A DNA stretch of 64,000 bases from Mantamonas sphyraenae (taxonomy: Eukaryota > CRuMs > Mantamonadidae), in contig JAPMXV010000040.1 of assembly GCA_026936335.1 (NCBI GenBank), forward strand, positions 74,501-138,500. Reading direction: 5' to 3'. The position numbers and the translations under genes were made by a program. Below the pieces are notes generated by a model, which worked only from the letters and a program-made list of their open reading frames with translations, made no database searches and was not told where the DNA came from. How positions within the stretch are numbered: the first letter of the stretch is position 1; each line of letters starts with the position of its first letter. This document shows positions 44,862 to 55,123 of the stretch, in pieces.

Positions 44862-46654
44862 TCATTCTCCCGTCCCAAACTCCTCCGTCCAGTCTTCAAA
44901 CTGGCGCAGTTCGTCCTTGCCCACACTGCTTTTGGTCTTCCTCACCGCAGTCAGAAGGTCGTCCATGGTCACGGGCGGCTCCAGCAACACCTCGCCATCG
45001 ATGCTCATCCACGACATCTCCTCTCCCTCCTCGTCGCCCGGGCTGCACGGCGTCAGGTACTCCCGCTCCTCTTCGTTCTCGCTTCGCCTTGTCACCACGC
45101 GTTTAAAGTGTGTCGACACCTGGATGGTGCGGATGGGCTGCATGAGCCCATCCCGCACGCAGTTGGCAATATCCGATCCGGAATAGCCCTCACTCTCTGC
45201 TGCCAGCTCTGCAAAGTCCTCTTCATCGAGTTCGTTGTAAGTGTCGCCCAGGTGGATGCGAAAGATGCGCTGTCGTGCATCCAGGCCCGGCAGAGGTATG
45301 TACACACGTCGCTCGAAACGACGTCGCATGGCCGTGTCCAGCTGCCACGGCAGGTTTGTTGCCCCCAGCACCAGCACGCTCTTGCCCGACTTGGCCTGCA
45401 CACCGTCCATCTGCACCAGAAACTCATTCTTGATGCGTCGCGACGAATCGTTGTCGTTGTCGCTGCGCGCACTTGCCAGTGCGTCAATCTCATCGATAAA
45501 GATGATGCTGGGTCCCTGCTCACGAGCCATCTCAAACAACTGCCGCACCATCTTTTCCGACTCGCCCTGCCACTTGCTCACCAGATCCGACGATGACACG
45601 CTGAAGAACGTGCAATTCGACTCGGTGGCCACTGCCTTTGCCAGGTATGTCTTGCCCGTACCGGGAGGGCCGTACAGCAGGATCCCTCGCCACGGACGTC
45701 GTTTGCCGCTGAACATCAGTGGGAACTTGATGGGCATGATCACAGCCTCGTTCAGCGCCTCTTTGGCCGATTCCAGTCCCGCCACGTCGTCCCAGTGCAC
45801 ATTCGGTTTCTCCGACACAATGGATCCTTCCAACGCATTACGCATCCGCTTCTTCTCCGGGTCCTCCTCGTCTTCTTCCTCCTCCTCTTCGTCATCGCCC
45901 GCCGACGAGTTGGACGAATTCCTGTTTGCGCCCAGAGCCAAAAGTCCACCGCCCGCTTTCTGTGTCAGCGTGCCGGTTTGCCAGCCAGCCTTTCTCCGTC
46001 CACACACACGCCATCGCTCGTTGCCACCCATCACATCCTCGCCAACCATTGCCCACTGTCCTTGTACGATGTGTCACGTCGCCACACACTCTCCCATGGC
46101 CCCATGCGAAAGCCGTTTTCGCACGTCCGTGGGAAAAGGTCTCCAAACTCACCCTGCGCTCGCTGCCACCAGCTGCTTCTGCGTCTTTTTCTCCTTTTCG
46201 CTGTCCAAGAACCTCTTCAACGTCTCTGCCCGTGCCATGTAGTTTTCAATCTTGGATCCAATCGTTTCACGCGACTTTTCGTTCTTCTCGTCTGCGCGGT
46301 GACCCCCGTGTCAGCGCTGTGCCTTGCGGCCTCGTTCGTTCATTCCCACCGCTCTCGCACGTCCCATTGCCCGCACGCACACCCTCGCACCAAGGACGGC
46401 CACCCATGCTCGCCACGTAGGTCGCATGCACCCACCAGTGCATGTCCACAGCACGGGCATCCTTCCTACGTGCTCCCGAGGGACGGGACCCAAGAAAACA
46501 ACGGCGGCCACTCACTCTTCAACGCCAGCAAGAAGTACTGCAGTCCGGCCTCGTACTTGGCCAGCGCCCCTTCGTACTCCTTGCTGTTGTCCAGCTCACT
46601 GGCCGACTTGATCAGCGCAATGCCTTTGTCCAGATACTCGCCGGTGGAGCTCAT
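44862..46654 (-). CDS. VPS4: Vacuolar protein sorting-associated protein 4 (ESCRT AAA ATPase)
   Basis: Three exons (46654-46516, 46291-46153, 45921-44862) give 445 residues, the family length. VPS4 disassembles ESCRT-III filaments at endosomes, the midbody and other membranes. The N-terminal MIT domain ([16 protein letters not shown]) is completed across the first splice. An acidic linker follows, then the AAA core with Walker A GPPGTGKT, pore-loop [10 protein letters not shown], Walker [11 protein letters not shown] and a C-terminal LTPCSPGD ... MSWMSIDG region typical of VPS4. The last acceptor (AAACAG) was chosen by phase with the strong GGTGAGT donor, giving LVAASAGNSSNSS. A more upstream acceptor with a weak donor is the alternative. 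Confidence 0.95.
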
Positions 46655-46739
46655 GGGCAAATGTGTGTTGTTGTTTGTTCCTTGGCGGCGCGAGCGCACG
46701 CCTCTCTGCCACACACACTCACTCTCACTCACACACACG

Positions 46740-48467
46740 TCACCTCCTCTTCCTGCGCACACTCTCCAGGTACTCTTCCAGACCAGGCAGGCTTCCTCGC
46801 TCCTTCTCCCCGCGCACAATCTTGGCTGCCCACTTGCGCTCCGCCTCCATGCAGATGTCCTTGATGTTGCGTCCGCTCATCCCGTGGCTCTTGGTGCTCA
46901 GCTGAACCAGCTCGTACTCACTCAGCTGCTTGGCATACAGCTTGAAGATTGCCTTGCGCGACTCGTTGTCTGGCAGACCAAACTCCACCGTCAGAGCAAA
47001 GCGCGACTGCAACGCCTCATCCAGATCTTGCCTGCGGTTCGTCGCCCCAATCAGCACCGTCTTGTCGTTGACGTTGAACCCGTCCACCTTGCGCAGGAGC
47101 ACGCTCAGCATGCGACGCGACGCTTCGTGCTGGTCCCTGTCCCTGGACATTCCCACAGCGTCGATCTCGTCAATGAACACCAGGCACTCGCCCAGCTCCC
47201 TGCTCAGCTCAAAGATGGTCGCCAGTCGCTTTTCGCTCTCGCCATACCACTTGGAAATGATGCTCTCCAGGGGAATGTACACCAGGGGCACTCCTGCCTG
47301 GCTGGCCATGATGCGTGCACTGGTTGTCTTGCCACACCCTGGAGGCCCTTCAAACAACACTGCCTTGGGTCGGTTGCTCTCGGGTGTCTGTCGTGTGCCT
47401 CTGCTGATCTCGTTGAACACTTCCTGGTGCTCAAACGCAAGCAACACCGAATCCTGGATTTCCCGCTTCACCGACTCGTAGCCAGCCAGCACAGACCAAT
47501 CCAACGACGAGTCCAGGCCGTGGTCACCTGCCACGTACACCTTGACCCCGAGTTCCTGCAACTGCGCTTCAATCTCTCGTCTGCGCTTCAGTTGCTTCTC
47601 CTTCTCCGTCATCGGATCCAGCATGGCGATGCGCGAGCGAAGCAGACGACACGCTTCAATCACAGCCTCCACCTCGCTCAGGCTCATTTCGCCACTGGCC
47701 ACATGGAACTCCACCTTCCACTGCGCCTGATCAGCCTCCTGGCCATCCTGGCGTAGCAAGTACTCTACACGCACCGTCGTACCCTCCTCCAGCTTGGGCA
47801 GCACCCGAAGTTGCAGAGCACTGTGCAGCCGTGACGGCAGATACAGCGAGAACAGCGCACGGTCCACGTCGAGGCCGATCACGCCCGTCTTGCCTTGCAG
47901 CGCAAACTCGGGCTTGCTCTTGCCACTGTCGTCCCCTGCATCGGCTGCCAAAGCCGTCTCAATCATAGCCTTGGCCTTGCGGAACGACACACGCTCGTCC
48001 ATACCACTCGCATGCACCACACCGCTGCTGCTGCTTTCGTCCACCTGGTGGCGTTGCATCACAAGCGCCGTCATGCCCCCTGCTGCCAATGCTCCTGCCA
48101 CCACCGAAGACAACACCCCCAAACCACGCGAATCGCTTTGCGCCCCTCCTGCTCCGTGTTCTGTGCGGCTGCTGCTGTGTATGCTGCGCACAGGCCCGTT
48201 CAGGCACTTTGCGCGCGCTTCCGCATTTGTCGTCCGCGCCGTGCCCATTTGGCCGTGTCGTTTGGCTACACTGCGACCAAGCATCGTTCGCATGGATTGT
48301 CCACGTGTTGCATGGTTTGTGTGCACAGTTGCCGTCTGGGTCTGCCACTGCACACAGCCCTTGCTTGCTTTCCATGTCGTCACCACCCCCTCACGTGTCT
48401 CGTCCATTGTTCGTCCAACAATGCGCCCACGCACACAGGCGTGCTTGGGAAGTGCTCGAACAAACAT
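46740..48467 (-). CDS. AAA+ ATPase, probably mitochondrial membrane-anchored
   Basis: A single exon of 575 residues from the first ATG. Another in-frame ATG at 48293 (MRTMLGRSVAKRH) also gives a basic, Ser/Arg-rich presequence, so a mitochondrial targeting peptide is likely either way. A possible transmembrane helix (GVLSSVVAGALAAGGMTALVM) precedes a linker, a coiled coil (MTEKEKQLKRRREIEAQL) and one AAA module with Walker A GPPGCGKT, pore loop SKWYGESEKRL, Walker B LVFIDEIDAVG and sensor IGATNR. There is no protease domain, so an extractase- or Msp1/ATAD-like unfoldase is more likely than an AAA protease. The substrate is unknown. It lies 85 bp upstream of VPS4 on the same strand. Confidence 0.83.
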   Translation of the reverse strand: MFVRALPKHACVRGRIVGRTMDETREGVVTTWKASKGCVQWQTQTATVHTNHATRGQSMRTMLGRSVAKRHGQMGTARTTNAEARAKCLNGPVRSIHSSSRTEHGAGGAQSDSRGLGVLSSVVAGALAAGGMTALVMQRHQVDESSSSGVVHASGMDERVSFRKAKAMIETALAADAGDDSGKSKPEFALQGKTGVIGLDVDRALFSLYLPSRLHSALQLRVLPKLEEGTTVRVEYLLRQDGQEADQAQWKVEFHVASGEMSLSEVEAVIEACRLLRSRIAMLDPMTEKEKQLKRRREIEAQLQELGVKVYVAGDHGLDSSLDWSVLAGYESVKREIQDSVLLAFEHQEVFNEISRGTRQTPESNRPKAVLFEGPPGCGKTTSARIMASQAGVPLVYIPLESIISKWYGESEKRLATIFELSRELGECLVFIDEIDAVGMSRDRDQHEASRRMLSVLLRKVDGFNVNDKTVLIGATNRRQDLDEALQSRFALTVEFGLPDNESRKAIFKLYAKQLSEYELVQLSTKSHGMSGRNIKDICMEAERKWAAKIVRGEKERGSLPGLEEYLESVRRKRR

Positions 48468-48551
48468 GCGGTTGAGCTGGGATGGACGATGTGGGATGTG
48501 GATGCGCCGGCGCTTCCACCTTCTTCACCTCTCCCCGTTTGCTTGCTGCTC

Positions 48552-51500
48552 ATGGACGAGTTGGACGAGCTGGACGAGTCGCACCTCGACGACATCTTTG
48601 CTCTGCTCCAGGCCAGTGTGAGCAGAGACTATGACGAAGCCACCGATGCCAGTGACACCCTCTCAGCCCTCACCAAGAAACCCGGGTACGCCCTGCAACT
48701 CACGGTACGTTTTGCTGCTCCCCTGCCCCCGTTCCACCCATGTCACGTCACCGTACCATTCGCTTACCTTGTCTTTCTCCCTCTCAGACGGTGCTCATGG
48801 CCGACGACGACGTGGATGAGCTCGTGCGCTTGCAGGCGATTCTCCAGCTCAAGAATTGCATTGAGCGCTACTGGCGCCCAAAGGCGAAGAAGTGAGTGGC
48901 CATGCATGCCACACAACCATGCCGCGGAAGCCCGACATTCATGTCCCGGGTGCTTGGTGCAGCCACAGTGCACGTCTGGTGGAGCAAACACGTGCGGAAC
49001 ACTGACGCCCTGAAACCTCACCAAACCACCGCGGGGCCCCACTGCAGTGCGTTGGACACAGACGCGAGACATGCCATCCGCGAGCAGTTGCTGAATCTGG
49101 TCGATGAGAAGGACGATAGGGTGCGTGACAGCGTTGTGTGCATGCATCGCAAGCGGAAAGGGCTTGTCGTTTGTTGTCCCTCTCTGCGTCTGCTGACACG
49201 TCCTCCTGTGGTCACTGCTTCGCACGCGTGCTTTTGTTCCTTTGCCAACCGTTCCAGATTGCATTGTATGCAGGACTCAACCTGGCGTCGATTGCCCGTT
49301 GGGACATCGAGCGCGATTGGGACGGGTATGTGCCTTTCCTGATCGACGTGATCACCTCGACCGAAAACGACTCGCCGTTCGAACTGCCCCGGCAGCGAGC
49401 CCTCCTGTTTCTGCACTACCTGGTCAAGAAGATGGAGGGACGGTGTCTACCTGTGCACCGACAGATGTTTGCCCAGCTGGCTGGGAACGTGTTTGGGTAC
49501 ATTGTGGACATGTGGGAGGTGCAGACACACGCATACCAGCAGGCGCTGTTTGATGACGAAGAGTGCCATGAGCAGGAGATGTTGGACGCAGCAGGTCTGT
49601 CCCTGCTGTGTCTCAAGTCGTTGCGGCGGCTGATTGCGCGCGGGTTCCAAGACTACACACAGGACAAGGATGCCATGCGGCTTATGGATCAGGTGGTGGG
49701 CCACCAGGTGAATGACCTGTGCGAGCTGATCGATAGGGTGCCGTACGACTCGCCATTTGCCAAGGTGCTGCAAAAGAGTTTGTGGACGGTGATGAAGATG
49801 CTGGTGGAGCTGCAGCGGGTGCAGCCCATGGCGTTTGGCGACGCCCACCTGGTGTCTGCGTTGGAGGTGGCCCACGATGCGATCGACAGCTACGAAGGGC
49901 CCGTGTGTGCAGCCAAGGTTGCTGACGGCTACCCGGAACGCTTCATTATTCACTGCATGTCGTTGATGGGCAGCGTGCTGCACTGCATCGAGTACAACGA
50001 GGACAAAGAGAGCAAGGTGCATCACACTCTGCAGGAGCTGTTTGACGAGGAGTTTGCCTCGCAGTTCCTGTCCATGATGCTGCACAAGTACTTGGCTCTG
50101 CAGGAGGACGATTTTGAGGTGTGGGCGGAAGACCCAGAGATGTTTCTGTTTGAACAAAAGGTGGATGGGGTGGAAGAAGTGATGCGTCCGTGTGCAGAGC
50201 ATGTGTGCACACAGCTGGTGCGCAACTACAGCCAGGCGTGCACGCCGTTTCTGAACTGGGCCATCGAAAACATCAGCACGGCGGGAGAGTTGGAAGGCCA
50301 TCACGAGGAGATGGAGATGGCGGATGCTATGCTGCGATTGTTGAGCATCTGCTACGATGACCTGTGGATGGTGTTGGACTACCGCACGTGGGTGGTGGAC
50401 ACGTTGGTTCCGTTGCTGCGCAGCAGCAGCGACGAGCTTCTTGTGCTGCGCTACCGTGGGGCACACATGCTGGGCACATGGAGTGCCGAAATGACCACAA
50501 AGACCAAGCTGCGGCCAAAGGTGTACGCACTGGTGATCGAGGAGCTGATGGAGAGCCGCGATCTGGTGGTACGGCTGACCACAGCCATGGCCATGAAGCT
50601 GATGATCGACTGTGGCGAGTTTCAGGCGTCCGAGTTTGTAGAGTACACAGAAGAGTGGATGAACCAGCTGTTTGAGCTGCTGAACACAGTGCACGAATAT
50701 GACAGCAAGCTGGAGTTGCTGCAGATCCTGTCGCTGTCCATCTTCCGCTTGGGCCGCCAGGTGGACGCATGCACGCCTCGTATCATGACCATCCTGGAAG
50801 ACTGTTGGCAACAGGAGGAGCTGATGAAGTGCAACGTGGTGGTGGCCCTGTTCCGACTTGTGGACGCGATCGGCGAGCGCGTGGTGGATTACTACGACGC
50901 CTTGATCCCGCTGCTGGACTTTGCGATGGATGTGGACGAACCGGAACATCCGCTGTTGGTGGAAGATGCCCTGACGTTGTGGAGCAGTGTGCTAAAGGCG
51001 TCGCCCGAGTACACGCCGGAGTTGGCGGATCTGTTTGAGCGGCTGCCGACGGTGCAGGAGCACAACTTGGACATGACGATGAGCTGCATGAGTTTGGTGC
51101 AGAGCTACCTAAAACTGGGCCAGAGCGACTTTCTTGACAGGCATGCAGACGCGGTGCGTGACATGCTGGACTTTATTCTGCCGATGGTGCAGGATGAGGC
51201 GATGCACACGATTCTGCAAACGCTGGATATTGGCGTGCAGCTGTTCCCCGACGACATGGCACACGAGTTTGGGGGAGTGCTGGAAATGTTGCTGGAGAAC
51301 CTGCTGGACAAGGACAACCCGCCGCTGCCCAACAGCATGGGCGCGTACGTCTCGCTCTTCGCTCGTCTGGCTGTACAGAACACAGAGGTGTTTGAAGAGT
51401 TGATGGGAAGCATGGGCGAGGACGCGTTGACGGTGTTTGTGGAAGTTTCGCTGGAGAGCTTCGACCTGTTGTTCAGTGAGGTGCACCGCAATATCACGGT

Positions 51501-51849
51501 GCTTGCGCTGCTGGGTCTGCTGCGCTACGATGCAGCGCTGGACCAGTTTGCAGGCATTGTGAACGCGGCTGTGGACGTGCTGGCAGGTATTGAGACGGTG
51601 GATGGCAGTGCAGCAGACACGCACGAGCTGCTGGAGTGGCAGAGTGGGAGCACGGGCATGAGTGCCGACGGCAAACGACACGAACAGTTGTTTCGGCAGG
51701 ACCCAGCCATTGTGACGGATATTCCACGGGCAGCACGCGAAAGCATGGACGCCCTGGAGGGTCGTGTGGGCGAGAGGGACTTTGAAGCGCTGGTGGCGAG
51801 CGTGGACGAGCGTGTGTGGAGTGATTTTGAGCACATGGCGTCGCAATAG
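48552..51849 (+). CDS. IPO11: Importin-11-like nuclear transport receptor
   Basis: Four exons (48552-48704, 48788-48891, 49048-49120, 49258-51849) give 973 residues. Donors are GTACGT, GTGAGT and GTGCGT, acceptors all CAG, and phases are consistent. An alternative in-frame ATG lies at 48489. Importin-beta superfamily HEAT-repeat receptors bind RanGTP and carry cargo through nuclear pores; importin-11 imports ubiquitin-conjugating enzymes and ribosomal proteins in animals. The importin-N-like region (LVRLQAILQLKNCIERYWRP, ALYAGLNLASIARWDIERDW) and the conserved LALQEDDFEVWAEDPEMFLFE with RPCAEHV are the recognition points. The overall length matches IPO11 (about 975). It converges on TRIP4 with 30 bp between stops. 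Confidence 0.88.
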
Positions 51850-51879
51850 ACCATTTGTGATTTGTGATGATGCACACTT

Positions 51880-52455
51880 TCAATCTCCCTCTTCTGCGTC
51901 CTGCATGTCCCGGATGCGCGTGCGCTTGATGGCATCCTGCTCCATGTCAATCTCCTGCAGGGCGCCCTGGCACATCTGGATCATCTGCTTGTCGAGGGTG
52001 TAGATCTTGTGGTCGCCACTGTTGCGTATGGGGAAGGGCAGACGGCGTGGGTTCTCGCACATGAAGCCGTATTGGCTGACAATGAGTGCACGCGGGTTGC
52101 GCTTGAGGATGGTTTCGCGCTCGAGGACGTCGACGACGTCGACACATCCCAGCACACAGCCAATCGGGTAGGAGGAGGGCATGCCGAGGCCTCGTTCGAG
52201 AGCCTGTTCCCTGTGCTCGTCCTCCACCTCCAGGCGAAGATCTTCCTCGAGTTCACGTACGGTGCTGGCAATCCACAGCCTGCCCCTGTGGTTGCTGGGC
52301 CAATTGCGTCCTTCGATGCGCTTGATGCCGTGCACCAACAGACTGGCCCAGGGCTGGTGCATGGAGAGACACCGTCCACGGTCGTCTTCATCGACACTCA
52401 ACACACGCGCGGCGGTGATCAGATTCAGTCTCTCCTGCTTCGCATTGGCGTTACC

Positions 52456-52492
<37 letters not shown>

Positions 52493-54067
52493 CCTACCAC
52501 ATCATCATCCATCTCCAGATAGTCCACCTTTGCGCCGTCGATGTCACGGCCTCGCAGGATGCGCTCCACCTTGCGCTCGCCGGCCTCGCTGAGCAGCTTG
52601 CGCTTCTCCTTCTGGAGCAGCTTCAGTTGCTTCTTGCGCTTGTACAGCTCCTTTGTGCGATGGCTGTTTTCGTTGGCTGTGCGTTTGCCCTGCTGCATGA
52701 GCTTGACGAGTTCGTCGGCACCCATGAAGCGCGGACCGGTGCCTACGCTGGGGTTGGCGTAGTACCCTGTGGACACAAAGCCTTCGGAAGCACTCGAGGA
52801 GGACGAGGACGACGTGTTTGACGACGTGGATGTGCGTGACGGACCATTGCCATGTTCCAGATCGCCCGATTGAAGGGTCTCCTGGTCCACGATGTCGATG
52901 GTTTCGCCGCTGAGGACAAGCATGCGCCTGCGGTCTGATCTGCGTGCATGCAGTTTCTCCTTGCGTGCTCGCTCCCGTGCCAGGGCTCGCTTGCGTTCTT
53001 CCTTGCTCACCCACATGTCGTTTGCATCGTAATAGTCCGACTGGTCGTCGATGACCGAGGTGCGTGCTGCCGAGTTGCGATCAAACTCCAGCAGCCTGTC
53101 ACGATGAGCCTGTGCCCTGTCCAATGCCTCCTGCTCCTCTTCCTTCTCTTTGGCCAGATCGTAGTTGAGTTTGCGTGTCTTTTTGCTTGCGCTTGTGCGT
53201 CCGTCCTTGCTGGCCACAAGTTCGCCGCAGAACATGCACGGTCCTGCACCCTCCTGTTCGCACACCACTCGTCCACACCGTGTGCAGTTGTTCACCAGTC
53301 GGTGTCTGCGTGCCTGACATTCACACGCAAACCGAGGCACATCCTGCGGCCCTCCCGACGCGTCGCCGTCGTCGTCCCCGTCGCGATTCTGCTGCTGCTT
53401 CTTCTTCTTGTTTCGCCGCTTTGTGTTGCCCTTGCCCACCAGACGCAGGGTCAGTGGCCCCTGTCGGTCGTCCTTTACCGAGCTGCTGTCCACCTCAAAC
53501 ATGCGCTTGTCTTTGATGATGTCCTCACCCACCGCATCTGCCCACGAGGCGCCCTTGTCAACCTGCGAGCCGCCTTTCTTCGCCTCCCACTTGCTCAGCC
53601 CAAACAGATCGTCGCTGTCCTCGCTCACCAGACCCTCCTGCAGCTCCTGTGGCTTGCTACTCGGTTTGGCAGCCTTGCTGCCTCCCTTTCGCCCTCCCTG
53701 CATGCGTTTGCTCTGTGCTGGTGTGGCCCAGATGTCGTCGTCGTCGTCTTCGTCGCCGTCCATCCAGCCCCGCTTCCTTCCCAGAAATTCACGCACAAAT
53801 TCGTTCACCACGCGCGAATCTCCACACAGATCACGCACATACTCGCGCAGGTCCTCCTCGTCGTCCTCCCCAAACGTCACCAGGTACTCTGCAATCGCAC
53901 TGTTGTCCGTGAGGCCCACTCGGTCGGCCAGAAACTCTTCGGCCCAGCGCTTGAGATCCGACGACTGCGTGCGTGTCAGCGGGTTGGTGGAAAGGAGTGG
54001 AGTGGAACACACAAGGGTACGCTTGGTGCACACCAGGGTGGGAGCTGCCAACCAATGTACTCACCAT
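51880..54067 (-). CDS. TRIP4: Activating signal cointegrator 1 (TRIP4/ASC-1)
   Basis: The first coding exon is only the ATG (54067-54065). A 100-nt intron (GTGAGT...ACGCAG) leads to exon 2 (53964-51880), giving 695 residues beginning MSSDLKRWAEEFL. An alternative unspliced ATG at 54051 would give 723 residues with a non-conserved leader. TRIP4 is a subunit of the ASC-1 complex, which in animals acts in transcription coactivation, ribosome rescue and alkylation repair. The C2HC5-type zinc finger (FACECQARRH, NNCTRCGRVVCEQEG, PCMFCGE) near residue 230 and the C-terminal ASCH domain (CLSMHQPWASLLVHGIKRIE, GRLWIAS, YPIGCVLGCVDVVDV) are clear. A poly-Ser run is encoded by a CTG-type array near 52457-52492. 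Confidence 0.93.
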
Positions 54068-54130
54068 GTGGGATTGTGTTTGGCTGGAGCAGCGCCCGTG
54101 GAGAACCAAACGAAACCCACCCACGCGTCG
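54068..54130. promoter_or_regulatory. Divergent promoter gap, TRIP4 / seven-helix protein
   Basis: 63 bp separate the two start codons. No specific motif is recognised. Confidence 0.35.
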
Positions 54131-54970
54131 ATGAGTGGCCCAAGCCCGTCTTCCGGGGTCATTGACGTGCCCTGGTATGTGTACGTGCTTCTGGTGGTGG
54201 CTGTGCTTGTGTCTGGGATGCAGCTGGTGCGCACTGTGTGGTACTCTGCCCAGTGGAAAACCCTGCGCAATGCCGTCCTGTACATCACCTTTGAGGACGC
54301 AGTCAAGTATCTCATCATTGTGCTTGTGTTTGACTTTGTGCAAACACCGCCAGCAACGACGGTGGCGCTGCTGGTGGTCTGGAGCTGGCACGGCTTGCTG
54401 CAATACAGCATGATCATCCTGTGGTTCGCACGCATCTACCTGGACCACCGTCACGCGGACTCGTGGGTGGCTCGCAACCTGTACAGCATCTTTGCGGGCC
54501 TGATGGGCATGTTGCTGCTGGGCATGATTGTTGCGGCAGCAGTGATGGGCCCTGCGTTTGGCACAGCCCACTTCCAGACCGTGTGGGTCACCGGGGTGCT
54601 TGTCATTTCCCTCCTAATCATGTTCATTGGCACATACTACGTGGCACGCGTGTTTGTCATTCCCGAGCTGGAGCTGGACCGCGAGACGTACCACGTGGTG
54701 CGCAAGAGCAGGCTGGTGGCTGCCGTGACGGGGGCCATGCTCATGGCTGTCATTGTGTTTGGCATCCTGTGGCTGGCCGGTGTCAGCAGACCCGTCATCT
54801 CCGAACTCATCGGCACCAGTGCGTATACGCAGTTGTTGCGCATTGCCTTCTTTGACACCGTGCCCGTCCTTGCCGTCGCCTTTGCCTTTGGCGAGAAGAA
54901 GCGCACCAAGGGCGACCTGTTCATGAGTGTCCAACATGACACCAACTATGAATCGTTGGACAGCCGGTGA
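54131..54970 (+). CDS. Seven-helix membrane protein of unknown function
   Basis: A single exon of 279 residues starting MSGPSPSSGVIDVPWYV. Seven hydrophobic segments are visible (about 15-35, 53-72, 77-100, 120-145, 155-178, 195-218 and 232-255). Loops include a charged YLDHRHADSW and the internal ELELDRETYHVVRKSR. The polar C-terminus includes GEKKRTKGDLFMSVQHD. The topology resembles THH1/TOM1-type or GPCR-like proteins, but no signature residue fixes the family. It is the last host gene before the mobile region and faces the giant Fanzor-like gene tail to tail, 153 bp apart. Confidence 0.8.
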   Translation: MSGPSPSSGVIDVPWYVYVLLVVAVLVSGMQLVRTVWYSAQWKTLRNAVLYITFEDAVKYLIIVLVFDFVQTPPATTVALLVVWSWHGLLQYSMIILWFARIYLDHRHADSWVARNLYSIFAGLMGMLLLGMIVAAAVMGPAFGTAHFQTVWVTGVLVISLLIMFIGTYYVARVFVIPELELDRETYHVVRKSRLVAAVTGAMLMAVIVFGILWLAGVSRPVISELIGTSAYTQLLRIAFFDTVPVLAVAFAFGEKKRTKGDLFMSVQHDTNYESLDSR

Positions 54971-55123
54971 GAACGGGAAGGGGCCCACCCCGCACGCACG
55001 CACGCAAAACAAAGAATATTGTATTGGCCACATGGCTGTGCACATGGCCTTCGGCTAGTCGATGCACCACATGGTGCGACAAGGTAGTATGGGTAAGCCT
55101 GTGGATTTGGATCTGTAGGCCGA
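54971..55123 (-). other. Spacer 3' of the Fanzor-like gene; candidate guide-RNA region
   Basis: The 153 bp between two convergent stop codons. CACATGG occurs three times (55029, 55041, 55068) and there is a perfect 6-bp hairpin GCACCA/TGGTGC at about 55064-55077. In TnpB and Fanzor loci the guide RNA commonly overlaps or follows the 3' end of the nuclease gene. No transcript evidence is available, and the left end of any mobile element is not identified. Confidence 0.2.

Noticed and set aside
54970-55025. Sharing of ACGCAAAACAAA between the left spacer and the transposon's right end as element termini
   Set aside because: The flanking order differs at the two sites and the motif is low complexity. 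Coincidence is more likely than a terminal repeat.
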